A model generated the notes under the pieces. It saw nothing but the letters and a program-made list of their open reading frames with translations, had not been told where the DNA came from and did no database searches. Of a stretch of DNA of 51,069 bases, positions 36,560-45,900 are shown one piece after another. Every line of letters begins with the position of its first letter. Position 1 is the stretch's first letter. The translations under genes and the position numbers were made by a program. Source of the DNA: Pseudomonadota bacterium (GTDB lineage Bacteria > UBA10199 > 2-02-FULL-44-16 > JAAZCA01); the NCBI GenBank assembly GCA_016927275.1, contig JAFGMW010000061.1, positions 1-51,069 of the forward strand, in the 5' to 3' direction.

Positions 36560-38881
36560 TCACCTGGCCTTTTTGACCGCCGCCTCGACGGGCGGGAGGC
36601 TGCTCAGTATCGTCTTGAGGGCCTCCATACTGTGCAGTTCATCCCTGCCCTTCTTCATCGCCGCTTCGAGCATATCTATACGCCGGGTGAAGTTCGAGGG
36701 GTCGAGGCCCTCCGACCATCTTTTCATCCTCTCCATCTCGAGGTGTCCCATGTGGTGCGCCATGACGCGTATGAGCATTTCGCTGTCGGCCTCGTCGGAA
36801 GCAGCCCCGGCGGCGACGGCCAGATCCTTTATCGTCTCGGAGAAGATAGCGGGGTCGAAGCCCAGCTCCCGGTCGAGGACGCCCGCCTCCGCAGCCGCCT
36901 TCAGAAGATCGCGGCGCCTCTTCGCATCCCCTTTGAAGTCGGCGCCGAGGATGGCGGCGACCAGGTTCTTCTTGCGGGCCCTGATGACCGCGGCCCTGAT
37001 CTCGTCGGCTGAGGAGCCGCTCGAAAGCCTGTAGGCAGGGGCGACGAACTCCTTGAGGAACTCCTCCTCCATGCCCTCCTTCATCTCGATCTCGTCGAAG
37101 CCGTCCCTGTCGAACATCCCGCGGATCCTCTCCCCGCTCGAATACCCAAAGAAGTGCAGCGATACGATGTCCGTGCTCACGGCCGCGGCACCCGACTCGA
37201 TGTACGCACCGGCATTGTCGTTGTTGTCCGGATCTGCAGCCTCGCTGATCCACCCTAAATCCACCGACCTGTAGAATTCGGGGTCCAGGTCGTCTCCGTA
37301 GAGACCGCGCTCCAGCACGCCCCTCAGCTTCATGGGGAGATCTCTGGATATCTTTATCGCCTGATCCTGATCCTTCTTCCAGAACTCGTCGTTGCCTATG
37401 GTGCTGTCGATTGTTCCTCCAGTCCGGAGGGTATAGTTGACAGCCTTCAGCCTCATCATCGCGCCAGGAAGGAAGAAACCGACAATCGCCTTGGCGACCT
37501 CGGAGAACCCGTAAAGGACGTAGGCGCCGCTCTGCAGGGCAGAAGGCCAGTCGGCGACGCCATGGACAAATCGATCCCACATCATCTCATCATTTGCATC
37601 GGCCGCTCTGCTCTCCAGCGAGAGCGCATAGTCATTGTCGTCGCCCCTCATAGCCATGGCAGCGCCCTCGGCGGCGACCTCGGCGAGCATAGCGATAGCC
37701 GCGATCTCCCCCACAGCCGCGACCCCGAACCTCGAGCACGCCTGCGCGAACCTTCCTCCGGTCAGCCTGTTGATCGGCATCTCGGAGAAGAACGCCGCCG
37801 TCGCAATTAGCGATGCCATCTCGGGGTCGACGCCCGCCTTGTCGGCGAGCCCACCCACCGCCTTTGACATCAGGAGCCCCACGCCGATGCCGCGCACGAG
37901 ATCGATCGGCACCCTGCCCGCGCCCCTGGCCAGCGTCGCCGCCCTCGCAGCGACCGTCTCTCCAGCGACCGCGGTGGCAATCCTGGCGCGAATGGCTGCG
38001 CCCGCCGCCTCGCCCGCGCGTATTGACTTCGCCACCTCCATCCCGGCATCGATGCCCTGCATGCCGTAGTGCATGGTGTAGATGACGAACGCGAAGCGCA
38101 TCGTCGGATTATTTATCCCGAGCAGCTCCGCAGCCTCCTCGGCGGCGAGCCATGTCCCCACGCCCATGCCGGTGGCGACCGCCGCATCCTGCACCCTCGC
38201 CTTGAACGGCTCCCTGACCTCGGCCACTGAGCCCTGCGGCCCCTTCTCCGCAATTGACTCCGCCATCCTCAGCAGGCCCTCCTCTATGGCGACACGGACC
38301 CGCTTTATCGTCCGCTCGCTCCAGACCTCCTCGATCGCATGCGGAATCCGATCCACAGGGATCCCGCTTCTCAGGCCCTCCTCGATCACTCCCGGCATGA
38401 ACTCCGGGAGTATCTCGTTCGCGAACGCGGTGCCGCGAATGCGCGAGAACTGCTCGGTCGACCGGTCGAACGCCTCTGCGAGCTCCGCCTCCGAGAGCCT
38501 CGCCGACTCTGTGACGCCGCCCTCGTAGGCTGCGGAGGGATCCAGCATGGCGCGCACGTTCTCGTGGAAGAGCTTTTCAAAGGAGTCGCGCCAGCCTCCC
38601 TCGAATCCCATCCTGTCGAGCCTGGGGGAGACGAACTCCGCAGGGGAAAGCATCAGCCCATGCGGCGCAGTCCTGGCTGAGACCGATCTGGGCGCAGCAT
38701 CCTCGGGATTCCATATCGACTGCCTTGCCTCGGGCGTGAACACGTCTTTCAGGGTCGAAACGCACGGTGCATTCGCGCCCGAGAGGGCATCGACCGGAAC
38801 GGCCGAGGAGGAACGCGCCTCGACCTTCGAGGCGGCGGCCGCATCGGTCCCGGTCCTGTGTATTTCACCCGCGGACATCAT
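36560..38881 (-). CDS. 773-residue protein of unknown function with several hydrophobic segments
   Basis: No signal peptide. Residues 1-230 are charged and helical. About 230-500 contain hydrophobic stretches (VATGMGVGTWLAAEEAAELLG, RFAFVIYTMHYGMQGI, IRGIGVGLLMSKAVGG-type, FGVAAVGEIAAIAMLAEVAAE, VAKAIVGFFLPGAMM) that may be membrane segments or buried helices. The C-terminal third is helical and charged, with MAHHMGHLEMERMKRW, and ends KKAR. The start codon follows 4 nt after the stop of the upstream gene, so the pair is an operon under the sigma28-like element at 39976. I recognise no family. Confidence 0.75.
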   Translation of the reverse strand: MMSAGEIHRTGTDAAAASKVEARSSSAVPVDALSGANAPCVSTLKDVFTPEARQSIWNPEDAAPRSVSARTAPHGLMLSPAEFVSPRLDRMGFEGGWRDSFEKLFHENVRAMLDPSAAYEGGVTESARLSEAELAEAFDRSTEQFSRIRGTAFANEILPEFMPGVIEEGLRSGIPVDRIPHAIEEVWSERTIKRVRVAIEEGLLRMAESIAEKGPQGSVAEVREPFKARVQDAAVATGMGVGTWLAAEEAAELLGINNPTMRFAFVIYTMHYGMQGIDAGMEVAKSIRAGEAAGAAIRARIATAVAGETVAARAATLARGAGRVPIDLVRGIGVGLLMSKAVGGLADKAGVDPEMASLIATAAFFSEMPINRLTGGRFAQACSRFGVAAVGEIAAIAMLAEVAAEGAAMAMRGDDNDYALSLESRAADANDEMMWDRFVHGVADWPSALQSGAYVLYGFSEVAKAIVGFFLPGAMMRLKAVNYTLRTGGTIDSTIGNDEFWKKDQDQAIKISRDLPMKLRGVLERGLYGDDLDPEFYRSVDLGWISEAADPDNNDNAGAYIESGAAAVSTDIVSLHFFGYSSGERIRGMFDRDGFDEIEMKEGMEEEFLKEFVAPAYRLSSGSSADEIRAAVIRARKKNLVAAILGADFKGDAKRRRDLLKAAAEAGVLDRELGFDPAIFSETIKDLAVAAGAASDEADSEMLIRVMAHHMGHLEMERMKRWSEGLDPSNFTRRIDMLEAAMKKGRDELHSMEALKTILSSLPPVEAAVKKAR

Positions 38882-38884
38882 ATA

Positions 38885-39916
38885 TTATAATCTCCCCTTC
38901 GGCCTTACGCTGTCCCTGGCCCTCTCGGCTGCACGCCGCGCCCTCCCCAGCTCGCCCGGCGGAACCTTAAAGTCCGCAGCCAGCTTGCCCAGTTCAGATG
39001 CGCTCGGCCGAGATCCCAGCGCCGCATCCACAAGCCCGCTTCCTCGGGCCCACTCCGCGAAGGCGTCCGGCCCTCCAAACCAGGCATTGAGGCAATCGGG
39101 CGTCTTCGGGGGCTCGATCGGGGGGGCCATCCTGAGAAATTCTCTGAGCGCCCTCTCCGCCGCAATGACCGGATCGTAAATCGTCCGCTGGGGTATCGTT
39201 CCGACCCTGATCTCGTTCGAAGATGCCATCTCCCAGCCGACGGCCCCTTCCATACTGGTTCGGCAGACCCTGATGTCGCTCAGCACGTGCTCCACCACGC
39301 CCCTGCGCTCCTCGACATCCATCACGAGGAATTCCTCGCCGTGGCGCGCCATGATCTCGAGCGTCGCGCGGCTCAATGTGTCCTCGTTCAGGAATTCGAC
39401 CGAATGGGCGAGGATCTGGCCCCTCATCCGGCTCTCCACAGAATCGACCGACTGTCCGCCCGGCCTCTCTCTGCCTTCGGCGACAGGCACTTCGACTTCA
39501 GTGAAACTTCGTTCGCTGATCAGCCAGAGCTCCTCGGAAGGGGTCATGAGGAACCCGCCCCTGTCGATGACGCCCTCCGGCAGCCGCTGATCGGACTCCC
39601 TCGCCCCGGGCAGTTCGACATCGTATCCCGTCTCTATATGGCTGATCATCGCGTCGGCGGAATCTGGACCACCGCGATGCAAATACATTTGTCCGGTCGC
39701 GAGATTGTAGACGCGGAATTCAGGGGGTTCCGTCTCAGGGGGGGCGAGAAGATTGGGGAAGTAAGAGTCCCTGTACTCCGGAGGTTCCGTGAGCATGGCT
39801 TTCACGAATTCGTTGGCAGTGGCCTCAGATCCCTCCGAGGGCGAACCGCCCTCGGCGCCGGGGATGCACTGCGGCCCTGCGCCCCTGTCCACGTTCTTCG
39901 GATTGAAATCGCCCAT
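38885..39916 (-). CDS. 343-residue protein of unknown function with the shared basic C-terminal module
   Basis: The start MGDFNPKNVDRGAG at 39916 is chosen because CAGGAG precedes it and because the longer frame would begin inside the sigma28-like promoter. The middle is a mixed strand-helix region (EFRVYNLATGQMYLHRGG, GFLMTPSEELWLISERSFTEVEVP). The C-terminus contains GLVDAALGSRPSASEL and ends RRAAERARDSVRPKGRL, matching the tails of the proteins at 41296 and 42966. It is the first gene of a two-gene operon. The body matches no family I know. Confidence 0.75.
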   Translation of the reverse strand: MGDFNPKNVDRGAGPQCIPGAEGGSPSEGSEATANEFVKAMLTEPPEYRDSYFPNLLAPPETEPPEFRVYNLATGQMYLHRGGPDSADAMISHIETGYDVELPGARESDQRLPEGVIDRGGFLMTPSEELWLISERSFTEVEVPVAEGRERPGGQSVDSVESRMRGQILAHSVEFLNEDTLSRATLEIMARHGEEFLVMDVEERRGVVEHVLSDIRVCRTSMEGAVGWEMASSNEIRVGTIPQRTIYDPVIAAERALREFLRMAPPIEPPKTPDCLNAWFGGPDAFAEWARGSGLVDAALGSRPSASELGKLAADFKVPPGELGRARRAAERARDSVRPKGRL

Positions 39917-39975
39917 ACAGACTCCTGTCCCAAAAAGGCCTGCAGCTGTGGCAGACACTCCCCCGCCTACTCTAA

Positions 39976-40004
39976 TTATCGGCAGGGGATGGGGGCCAAG
40001 TTGC
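39976..40004 (-). promoter_or_regulatory. Sigma28-like promoter (minus strand) of the 39916-36560 operon
   Basis: CGCAACTT and GCCGATAAT, with 17 bp between GCAA and GCCGATAA, two more than the ideal. The ATG at 39916 is 60 nt downstream. Confidence 0.55.
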
Positions 40005-40076
40005 GCCATGGAATAAAATTAAATTATGAGTAATTACAGACGGTTAAAGCGCTCCGCCGCCTGTGGGAGAATTCAC

Positions 40077-40103
40077 GCAACTATTTGACCGGGGATGCGA
40101 TAA
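40077..40103 (+). promoter_or_regulatory. Sigma28-like promoter (plus strand) of the 40123 gene
   Basis: CGCAACTATTT, then TGCGATAA with exactly 15 bp between GCAA and the -10. It is divergent from the element at 39976 and is the only plus-strand example. The ribosome binding site GGAGGGGG and the ATG at 40123 follow closely, within 20 nt. Confidence 0.55.
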
Positions 40104-40122
40104 GGTAACTGGAGGGGGAAAG

Positions 40123-41289
40123 ATGGGTGTGGTCATAAAGCCGGTTTTTCTCTGCATGCCCGGGCCGCTCTCTCGGCCCGCATCAGCGGCTCCGCTCGCG
40201 GGCTTCGCCTCGGCGCATCTCCCTGATATCTACTGCGGATCAACGCAATCTCCCTTGTACATGCCGTCGGCTTTCACAAACGCCCAGTTGCTCATGGCCT
40301 CCGAGATCGGGGGCGGCTCCCCATCGGGGCCGGCCTTCCCTCCGTCCGGATCGGGCGGCGGGGATGGCGAAGGGGGCGGCAGGGTGAAGGGCCCATGGAG
40401 CGCGATCCCCTCGCTCAACGCCTCGGCAACCGACCGGGTATCGGCGATGCTCACGATGACAAGCGCGGAGGAGATCAAAAACAGCATCATGGTCGATCTG
40501 GCGGGCATGAAGAGCGATGAGGCGCAGCTCGACTACCTCAACGACGTGCTGTCCACGATGGGCTCGCTCGCGCACGGCAAAGGCGCGCTCAAGGCCCGCG
40601 AAATGACGGAGGTCGCCCATCTCGTCGCCTGCGCCGCGGACGGCCTCACAGGCTCGATCACGGCGTCGGACGTGCAGATGGCGGAGGGCCTGAAAGAGGC
40701 GAGGGATACGATGCGGCAGATCGTCGCCGTTGCGGATCGCCTCGAGCGCACGATCCTCGACTCAGGGGACATGGACCGCGCCACGGCCGGGAGGCTGGCG
40801 CACATATACGCCATAGCGGCGCTCAAGGGCGCGTGCTGCGAGGCGAACATCGCCAGGGCGGAGACCGGCGTCCGCGACCGCGCCTACAAGGCGCACGCCG
40901 CGAGGGCGCTACTGCTGCTCCTGGACACGGCGAAGCGCTTCAGGAGGCTGGGCAAAGAGGGGGAGGAGCAGAATATCATGGACCGCATCGAGGAGTTTGC
41001 GGAGGGCAACGGCATAACCGGCGCCCCTCAGAAGTGGGCGATGCTCACCATCACGAAGTTTCTCGAGGACGACATAAAATACATGCACCGCAGGGGCGGG
41101 GCGAAGGGCGAAGAGGTCTTCAGGCGCAACCTGACGTTCGCGATGCAGGGCAACCGCAGCCTCGGCCCGGCCGTACTCGAAAACTGCATCGGGATATTGT
41201 ATGCGTCGGGCGACGCGGAGAGATACAACCGCTACACGGAGTGGTACAGGCGAGAGATCATGCTCTCCGAGCTGCTCGCCCTGGCATAG
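40123..41289 (+). CDS. 388-residue helical protein of unknown function
   Basis: GGAGGGGG precedes the ATG at 40123. Residues 1-90 are Pro/Gly/Ser-rich with three Cys residues and no clear signal peptide (MGVVIKPVFLCMPGPLS is only weakly hydrophobic). From about 95 the protein is almost all helix in TPR-like or armadillo-like pairs (AEEIKNSIMVDLAGMKS, AGRLAHIYAIAALKGACCE, ARALLLLLDTAKRFRR, ILYASGDAERYNRY). It converges on the DHH-like protein gene, with 6 nt between stop codons. I recognise no family. Confidence 0.75.
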   Translation: MGVVIKPVFLCMPGPLSRPASAAPLAGFASAHLPDIYCGSTQSPLYMPSAFTNAQLLMASEIGGGSPSGPAFPPSGSGGGDGEGGGRVKGPWSAIPSLNASATDRVSAMLTMTSAEEIKNSIMVDLAGMKSDEAQLDYLNDVLSTMGSLAHGKGALKAREMTEVAHLVACAADGLTGSITASDVQMAEGLKEARDTMRQIVAVADRLERTILDSGDMDRATAGRLAHIYAIAALKGACCEANIARAETGVRDRAYKAHAARALLLLLDTAKRFRRLGKEGEEQNIMDRIEEFAEGNGITGAPQKWAMLTITKFLEDDIKYMHRRGGAKGEEVFRRNLTFAMQGNRSLGPAVLENCIGILYASGDAERYNRYTEWYRREIMLSELLALA

Positions 41290-41295
41290 CCCCGA

Positions 41296-42825
41296 TCAGA
41301 GCCTGCCCTTGGGTTTTGCGCGCCCCCTGGCCCTCTCCGCTGCGCGCTCTGCTGCGCGATCGGCCGAATCCCTGACCTTCACGGCGCGGCCTGCCTCCCT
41401 CAGCTCCAACTCGACCTTAGCAGGGTTCTTCCCGATGGCCGCGTCCACTATCGTGGGGCCCACGATCCTGCAGATGTTCTCCAAGACAGCCGCGTGGACC
41501 TGGCCCATGCTCAGCGCGCTGCCGTAGCCGCGCGGCGAGCCGCCGGCGCGCCTGGGGTCGCAGCCCCAGTTGTCGGCAGCATCGAAGTGGGGATTGCTAG
41601 TCCGGGATTCCATGAGTTTGAGTGCGCTGAATGTGTCCGTAAGATCCATCCTCGACTGCATATTGGTTCTGGGCACAAAGCCCACGTCGTACGAGTATCC
41701 GCCCCTGGGATGCGGAGACTGCTTGATCATCACCCTCGCGCCCTCGCGCTCTATGGCCTCGTATCCGGCCAGCGGGTGAGCGTATCTCTCGGTGAAGATG
41801 AGCCCCACCTCGGCGCGCACCTCGACCCTGCCCTCGCGCACCGCCTCGCGCGAGGCCTCCATGAAGTCCGCGGTGCCCTTGTAGTAAATCTCATATTTTT
41901 CAGGCTGGGAGATTATCTCAGGGACCCTGCTGACGATCTCCTCCACCGGGACCTTCTCGAACTTGCCGCCGCGGTCTCCGTGGATCATGGACATGACGAT
42001 CCAGTTCACGCGCATGGCCGCATCGTTGCCGACGAGATAGTCGCCCGCCCTGGCGGCGAAGACGGCCTGCGCCGCCTCGCCCCTGACCGTGATGATGCCG
42101 CGGCCGATCGCCTCGGCCATGACCCTGTCGGTGTCCCAGTGGTTGCCCACGACCTTGACCACGCCCTCGAGCCTGCCCTCGGGCGCGAGCTGCGCGACCG
42201 CCTCGGTCGCGGTCGTGCCCTCCTGCCCCGGGGAGTGATGGTCCGCCACTATCGCATCCGCTGCGCGCTCAGCCGGGATGTTCTCCGGCGCGAAGTCTAT
42301 CAGGAGGACCTTCTCGCCGGGCTTAACATCATCGAACACGCGGGAGACATCCTTGCCGGATATGGTCTGGCTCCTGACTGGCGCAGGGTCGATTTTCCCG
42401 TCAAGGCCTGAAACGACGCCGCCGATGAACGCGGCCGCCCCTGAGAGCAGACCGCCGATGTCGTCCTTGAGCCCGGCGATGAAGCGGCCAAGCAGCCCTG
42501 CATCGTCGTCTCCCGCCGACTTTGCCTCCGGCCTTGAGACCGTCTCCGCCCTGCATTCACAGGGGACATCCCTGACCCCGGTCAGGAGCGTTGAGGAGGG
42601 GAACACAGTGCCTATAAGCGACATGACGAGCAGCGAGTCCTTGACCTTGCAGAAGGCGTCGGTCGCCGCATCGGCAGCGCGGTCCATCAGCGGCCTTTTA
42701 TCCGTTGATGCGGCCGGATCTGTTTCGGAATCGAGGTCGATATCAACGTCAGAGCCGCGCAGACCCAGCGCATCCTCCGTTGATCTCGAATTCACGGTCT
42801 CGTTGGCGGATTTGATCAGAGACAT
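41296..42825 (-). CDS. 509-residue protein with a DHH-like phosphoesterase motif and the shared C-terminal module
   Basis: GAGAGGAG precedes the ATG at 42825. A hydrophobic stretch lies near 62-82 and a Gly/Ala-rich one near 124-141. From about 172 the sequence reads VLLIDFAP, then AIVADHHSPG (DHH at 195-197), then VVGNHWDTD (228-233), the spacing expected of a DHH phosphoesterase domain. A GGSPRGYGSALS segment near 440 resembles the substrate-binding motif of DHHA1. The last 55 residues (GPTIVDAAIGKNPAKVE to AERARGRAKPKGRL) match those of the 42966 protein. A nucleotide or polyphosphate-cleaving activity is an inference from the motif alone. Confidence 0.75.
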   Translation of the reverse strand: MSLIKSANETVNSRSTEDALGLRGSDVDIDLDSETDPAASTDKRPLMDRAADAATDAFCKVKDSLLVMSLIGTVFPSSTLLTGVRDVPCECRAETVSRPEAKSAGDDDAGLLGRFIAGLKDDIGGLLSGAAAFIGGVVSGLDGKIDPAPVRSQTISGKDVSRVFDDVKPGEKVLLIDFAPENIPAERAADAIVADHHSPGQEGTTATEAVAQLAPEGRLEGVVKVVGNHWDTDRVMAEAIGRGIITVRGEAAQAVFAARAGDYLVGNDAAMRVNWIVMSMIHGDRGGKFEKVPVEEIVSRVPEIISQPEKYEIYYKGTADFMEASREAVREGRVEVRAEVGLIFTERYAHPLAGYEAIEREGARVMIKQSPHPRGGYSYDVGFVPRTNMQSRMDLTDTFSALKLMESRTSNPHFDAADNWGCDPRRAGGSPRGYGSALSMGQVHAAVLENICRIVGPTIVDAAIGKNPAKVELELREAGRAVKVRDSADRAAERAAERARGRAKPKGRL

Positions 42826-42871
42826 GGTGCTCCTCTCCCATGATGAGAAGGCGCCCCCGCCTCATGTTTCA

Positions 42872-42899
42872 TTATCGACAGGCCATATGCCTGAGTTGC
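42872..42899 (-). promoter_or_regulatory. Sigma28-like promoter of the DHH-like protein gene
   Basis: CGCAACTCAG, with 16 bp between GCAA and GTCGATAA. The ATG at 42825 is 47 nt downstream. Confidence 0.55.
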
Positions 42900-42965
42900 G
42901 GCCAGCGGGAAAAAAGGCCTAAAAGGCCCGAAACAAACCTCCGTATCATTATATGTGGGGATCGA

Positions 42966-45900
42966 TCAGATCTTGAACCTGGGCCTCACGCTGTCCCTTG
43001 CCTTACGGGCAGCGCGCTCTGCTGCGCGATCGGCCGAGTCCCTGACCTTCACGGCGCGGGCCGCATCCCTGAGCTCCGCCTCAACCTTCGCAGGTCGATC
43101 TCCGAGCACGGCATCGACGATCGACGCCCGGGGGGCCCTGATCTCCTCGATATCGCTGATATCGAGCTGCATCGAGGCCTCGCCGGCCCTTCTTATCTCC
43201 TCCATCTCGCTGATATCGAGCTGCATCGAGGCCTCGCTGACATCCCTGATCACCTCTATTTCATGCAGGTGCAACTCCATCGGTTTCTCGGCGATCGGCA
43301 TCCTTCCTCCTTGACTCCTTGCGATCTCCGCCCTTACCTCCTCTATCATCGCCTCCACATCGACCGGAGGCTTTGCCAGCTCAGGCGCGCGAGGCATGGG
43401 GAGTTTCTCGTTCATGTCGCCAGGCAGCATGATGGTGGTGCCCGCCGGCGGCTGCGCGAGTCCGGCCCTGTCGAACGCCTGCCTCACGCCCTCCTTTGTC
43501 AGGAAGCCGAAATGGTTGATAAGCGCGCCCTTGCCGCCGGCCTGCTTCAAAACCTCGTTCGGCACATGCATGAGCCTCACGCCGCGGAAGGCAGGGTCGT
43601 TGAGTATCTGCGAGAGCGCCTCGGCCATCGCAAACCTCTCCGCAGGGGCCTTTTCCTTGAACCAGCCGTTGCGGAAGAGCGCCGAGTGCACCTCGCGAAT
43701 TTCGATGTCGGACAGGCTCGCACTCGGGGATGCCTGCTTCCACGCCTTTTCCTCCATGGCGATGAAGGCTGCCTGCCTCACGAGCCATGAATCGGGCGGA
43801 GAGTCGCTGCTGTTGTAGAGCGGGGCTTTCTTCATCTTGTCGAGGCGCGCGGCGCTGTTGCGGAGCGCATCGGTGCGCTCCCTTTCGGCGACGTGGATCA
43901 GGTTCTCCCTCATGAGCCGGTGAATCCTCTGCCACTCCGCATGCAGCCTCCCGGCCATATCGTGCAGTTGATCGATCTTCGCCTTTCTGAACTCCTCTAT
44001 CGATCGCATGCGAAGCGCGAGCCTCGCGGGCAGCGACAACCCTGAGTTCTCGATGAAGACCCGGTCCACGACCGATTCCAGCAGGAAGCCGCGGTTGTCG
44101 AGATATCTCTCGCGCTCCTCGTGCGGCATCTTCGCGATAAGCGAGAGCGATCGAATGACGCTCACCAGCGGGCCCTTCCCCCAGATCCTGTCATAGGGCC
44201 CGGTTATGGTTTCAGAGACGCGAACAACCCCACGGATCAGGACCTTTTCGCCCGTCTCCCTGCTCCATATCTCGCGCTCGCCCTCCACAGCCGATCTCTT
44301 CCCATCGTGGACAGGCCTCAGCGCCGACACCGCATAGGTGATCGCCGATTTCCTGAAATCGGCCCGCATCGCCTTGGGGAGATGTTTTTCGATCCTCGCG
44401 ATCGAGCGATCGAACATATACGCGGCATCCGGCGGCAGGGGCTTCATCTTCGGAGGCGCCGGCAGACGAGGCTTCATGGCGGGCGGCAGCGGTGGGGGCT
44501 GACCGACCGTCCTCTCATTTACGATGTAGCGGTCCGCGACATTGACAGGGCTGAAGGCCCTCGAGAAAAATCCCTTGACCCTCTCCAACAGCCCCTTCCC
44601 CTCCTCGTAAACCTGCGTCTCGCGCTCCTCAAATGCCGGGCGCTCCATTTGAGGTTGAGGCCTGGGCGCAACAGCCTCCTGTGCAGAGAGATCAAGGCCC
44701 AGGCTTCCGAGATCAAGGCTTGTCGAAGGCTCCTTAGGCAGCCCCCTCGTATCGAGCATCAGCGACTGATTCATATCGACTGACGGGACCGGCGACGCAG
44801 CGACAGGCTTGGGCCTTGGCAGCCCAGCGGGCTGCGCAGAGGGTTTGGCCTCTTTCGACTGCGGAGAAGGCCTGGGCACAGGCACTTCGAGGCCCAGGCT
44901 TCCGAGGTCAAGGCTTGTCGAAGGCTCCTTAGGCAGCCCCCTCGTATCGAGCATCAGCGACTGATTCATATCGACCGGCGGGACCGGTGACACGGCGACA
45001 GGTCCGGGCTTAGGCAATTGAGCCGGGACAACAGCAGGCCTAGGCTCAACTCCTGCCGGCGACGGCCTGGGAACAGGAATCCCGTCCCTTGCAAGGGCAG
45101 GATCAGGCTGAGGTTGAGGTTCAGGTTGAGGTTGAGGTTGAGGTTGAGGTTTAGGCTGAGGCTGAGGTTCAGGTTTAGGCTGAGGTTCAGGCTGAGGCTG
45201 AGGCTGAGGTTGAGCAATTTCTGCGAACGGCGCCCGCACTGCGGGCTCGCCCTTTGCCGTGCGGGGCCGCCACACCAGATTCGTCTCCAAGGGGTCGACG
45301 AGATAGATCGAGCTGCTCCCGGCCTGACCCTCTATCGCATAGGCGACTTTGCCTTCGAGGTGGTCCAGGTAGGGGAGCGGTATCACGACCTTCTCGCCCC
45401 ATCTGCCGCTGTTGAGATGCACGTCCGCCGCATAGCTGTAGGAGCCGTCGCCCTTGATATCGATCTCGACCCAGGCGTGGCGGCTCGGATTGCCCAGCAC
45501 GGAGCCCCGCACGTAGCGGCTGCGTATGCCCGCCTCCGCGAGCGCCATCTGAACAAGCGCGGCCTTGTGCCTGCAGCAGCCGCCGTTCTTGAAGTAGTAG
45601 CCTATGGTGTCGGGCCTGCCCGGCCTGCCGAGGCCGTCGGGGACCGGCGAAAAATCGGCCTGTATCCTCACGGCTATGGCTTCGATCTTCTGCTCCAGGG
45701 TGAGCCCCTTCTCGTCGCCGATCCTCCTGGCCTCCTCGAGTATCTCGTGCGCCTGCGAGTCATCGCGGAAGTTGACGGTGAGGAGCTCGCGCTTGTAGGT
45801 CGATGGGTCGCCCAGCACGAACTCGCCGCCCGGCAGTATGTCGCCGTGGCGCAGCTCCTGGTTCGTGAGTGGCTCGTAGTTCTCGAAGTTTATCCTGGCA

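Noticed and set aside
38885-40009. Start of the 343-residue protein at ATG 40009
   Set aside because: That ATG lies within the -35 part of the sigma28-like promoter; the ATG at 39916 has a good ribosome binding site.
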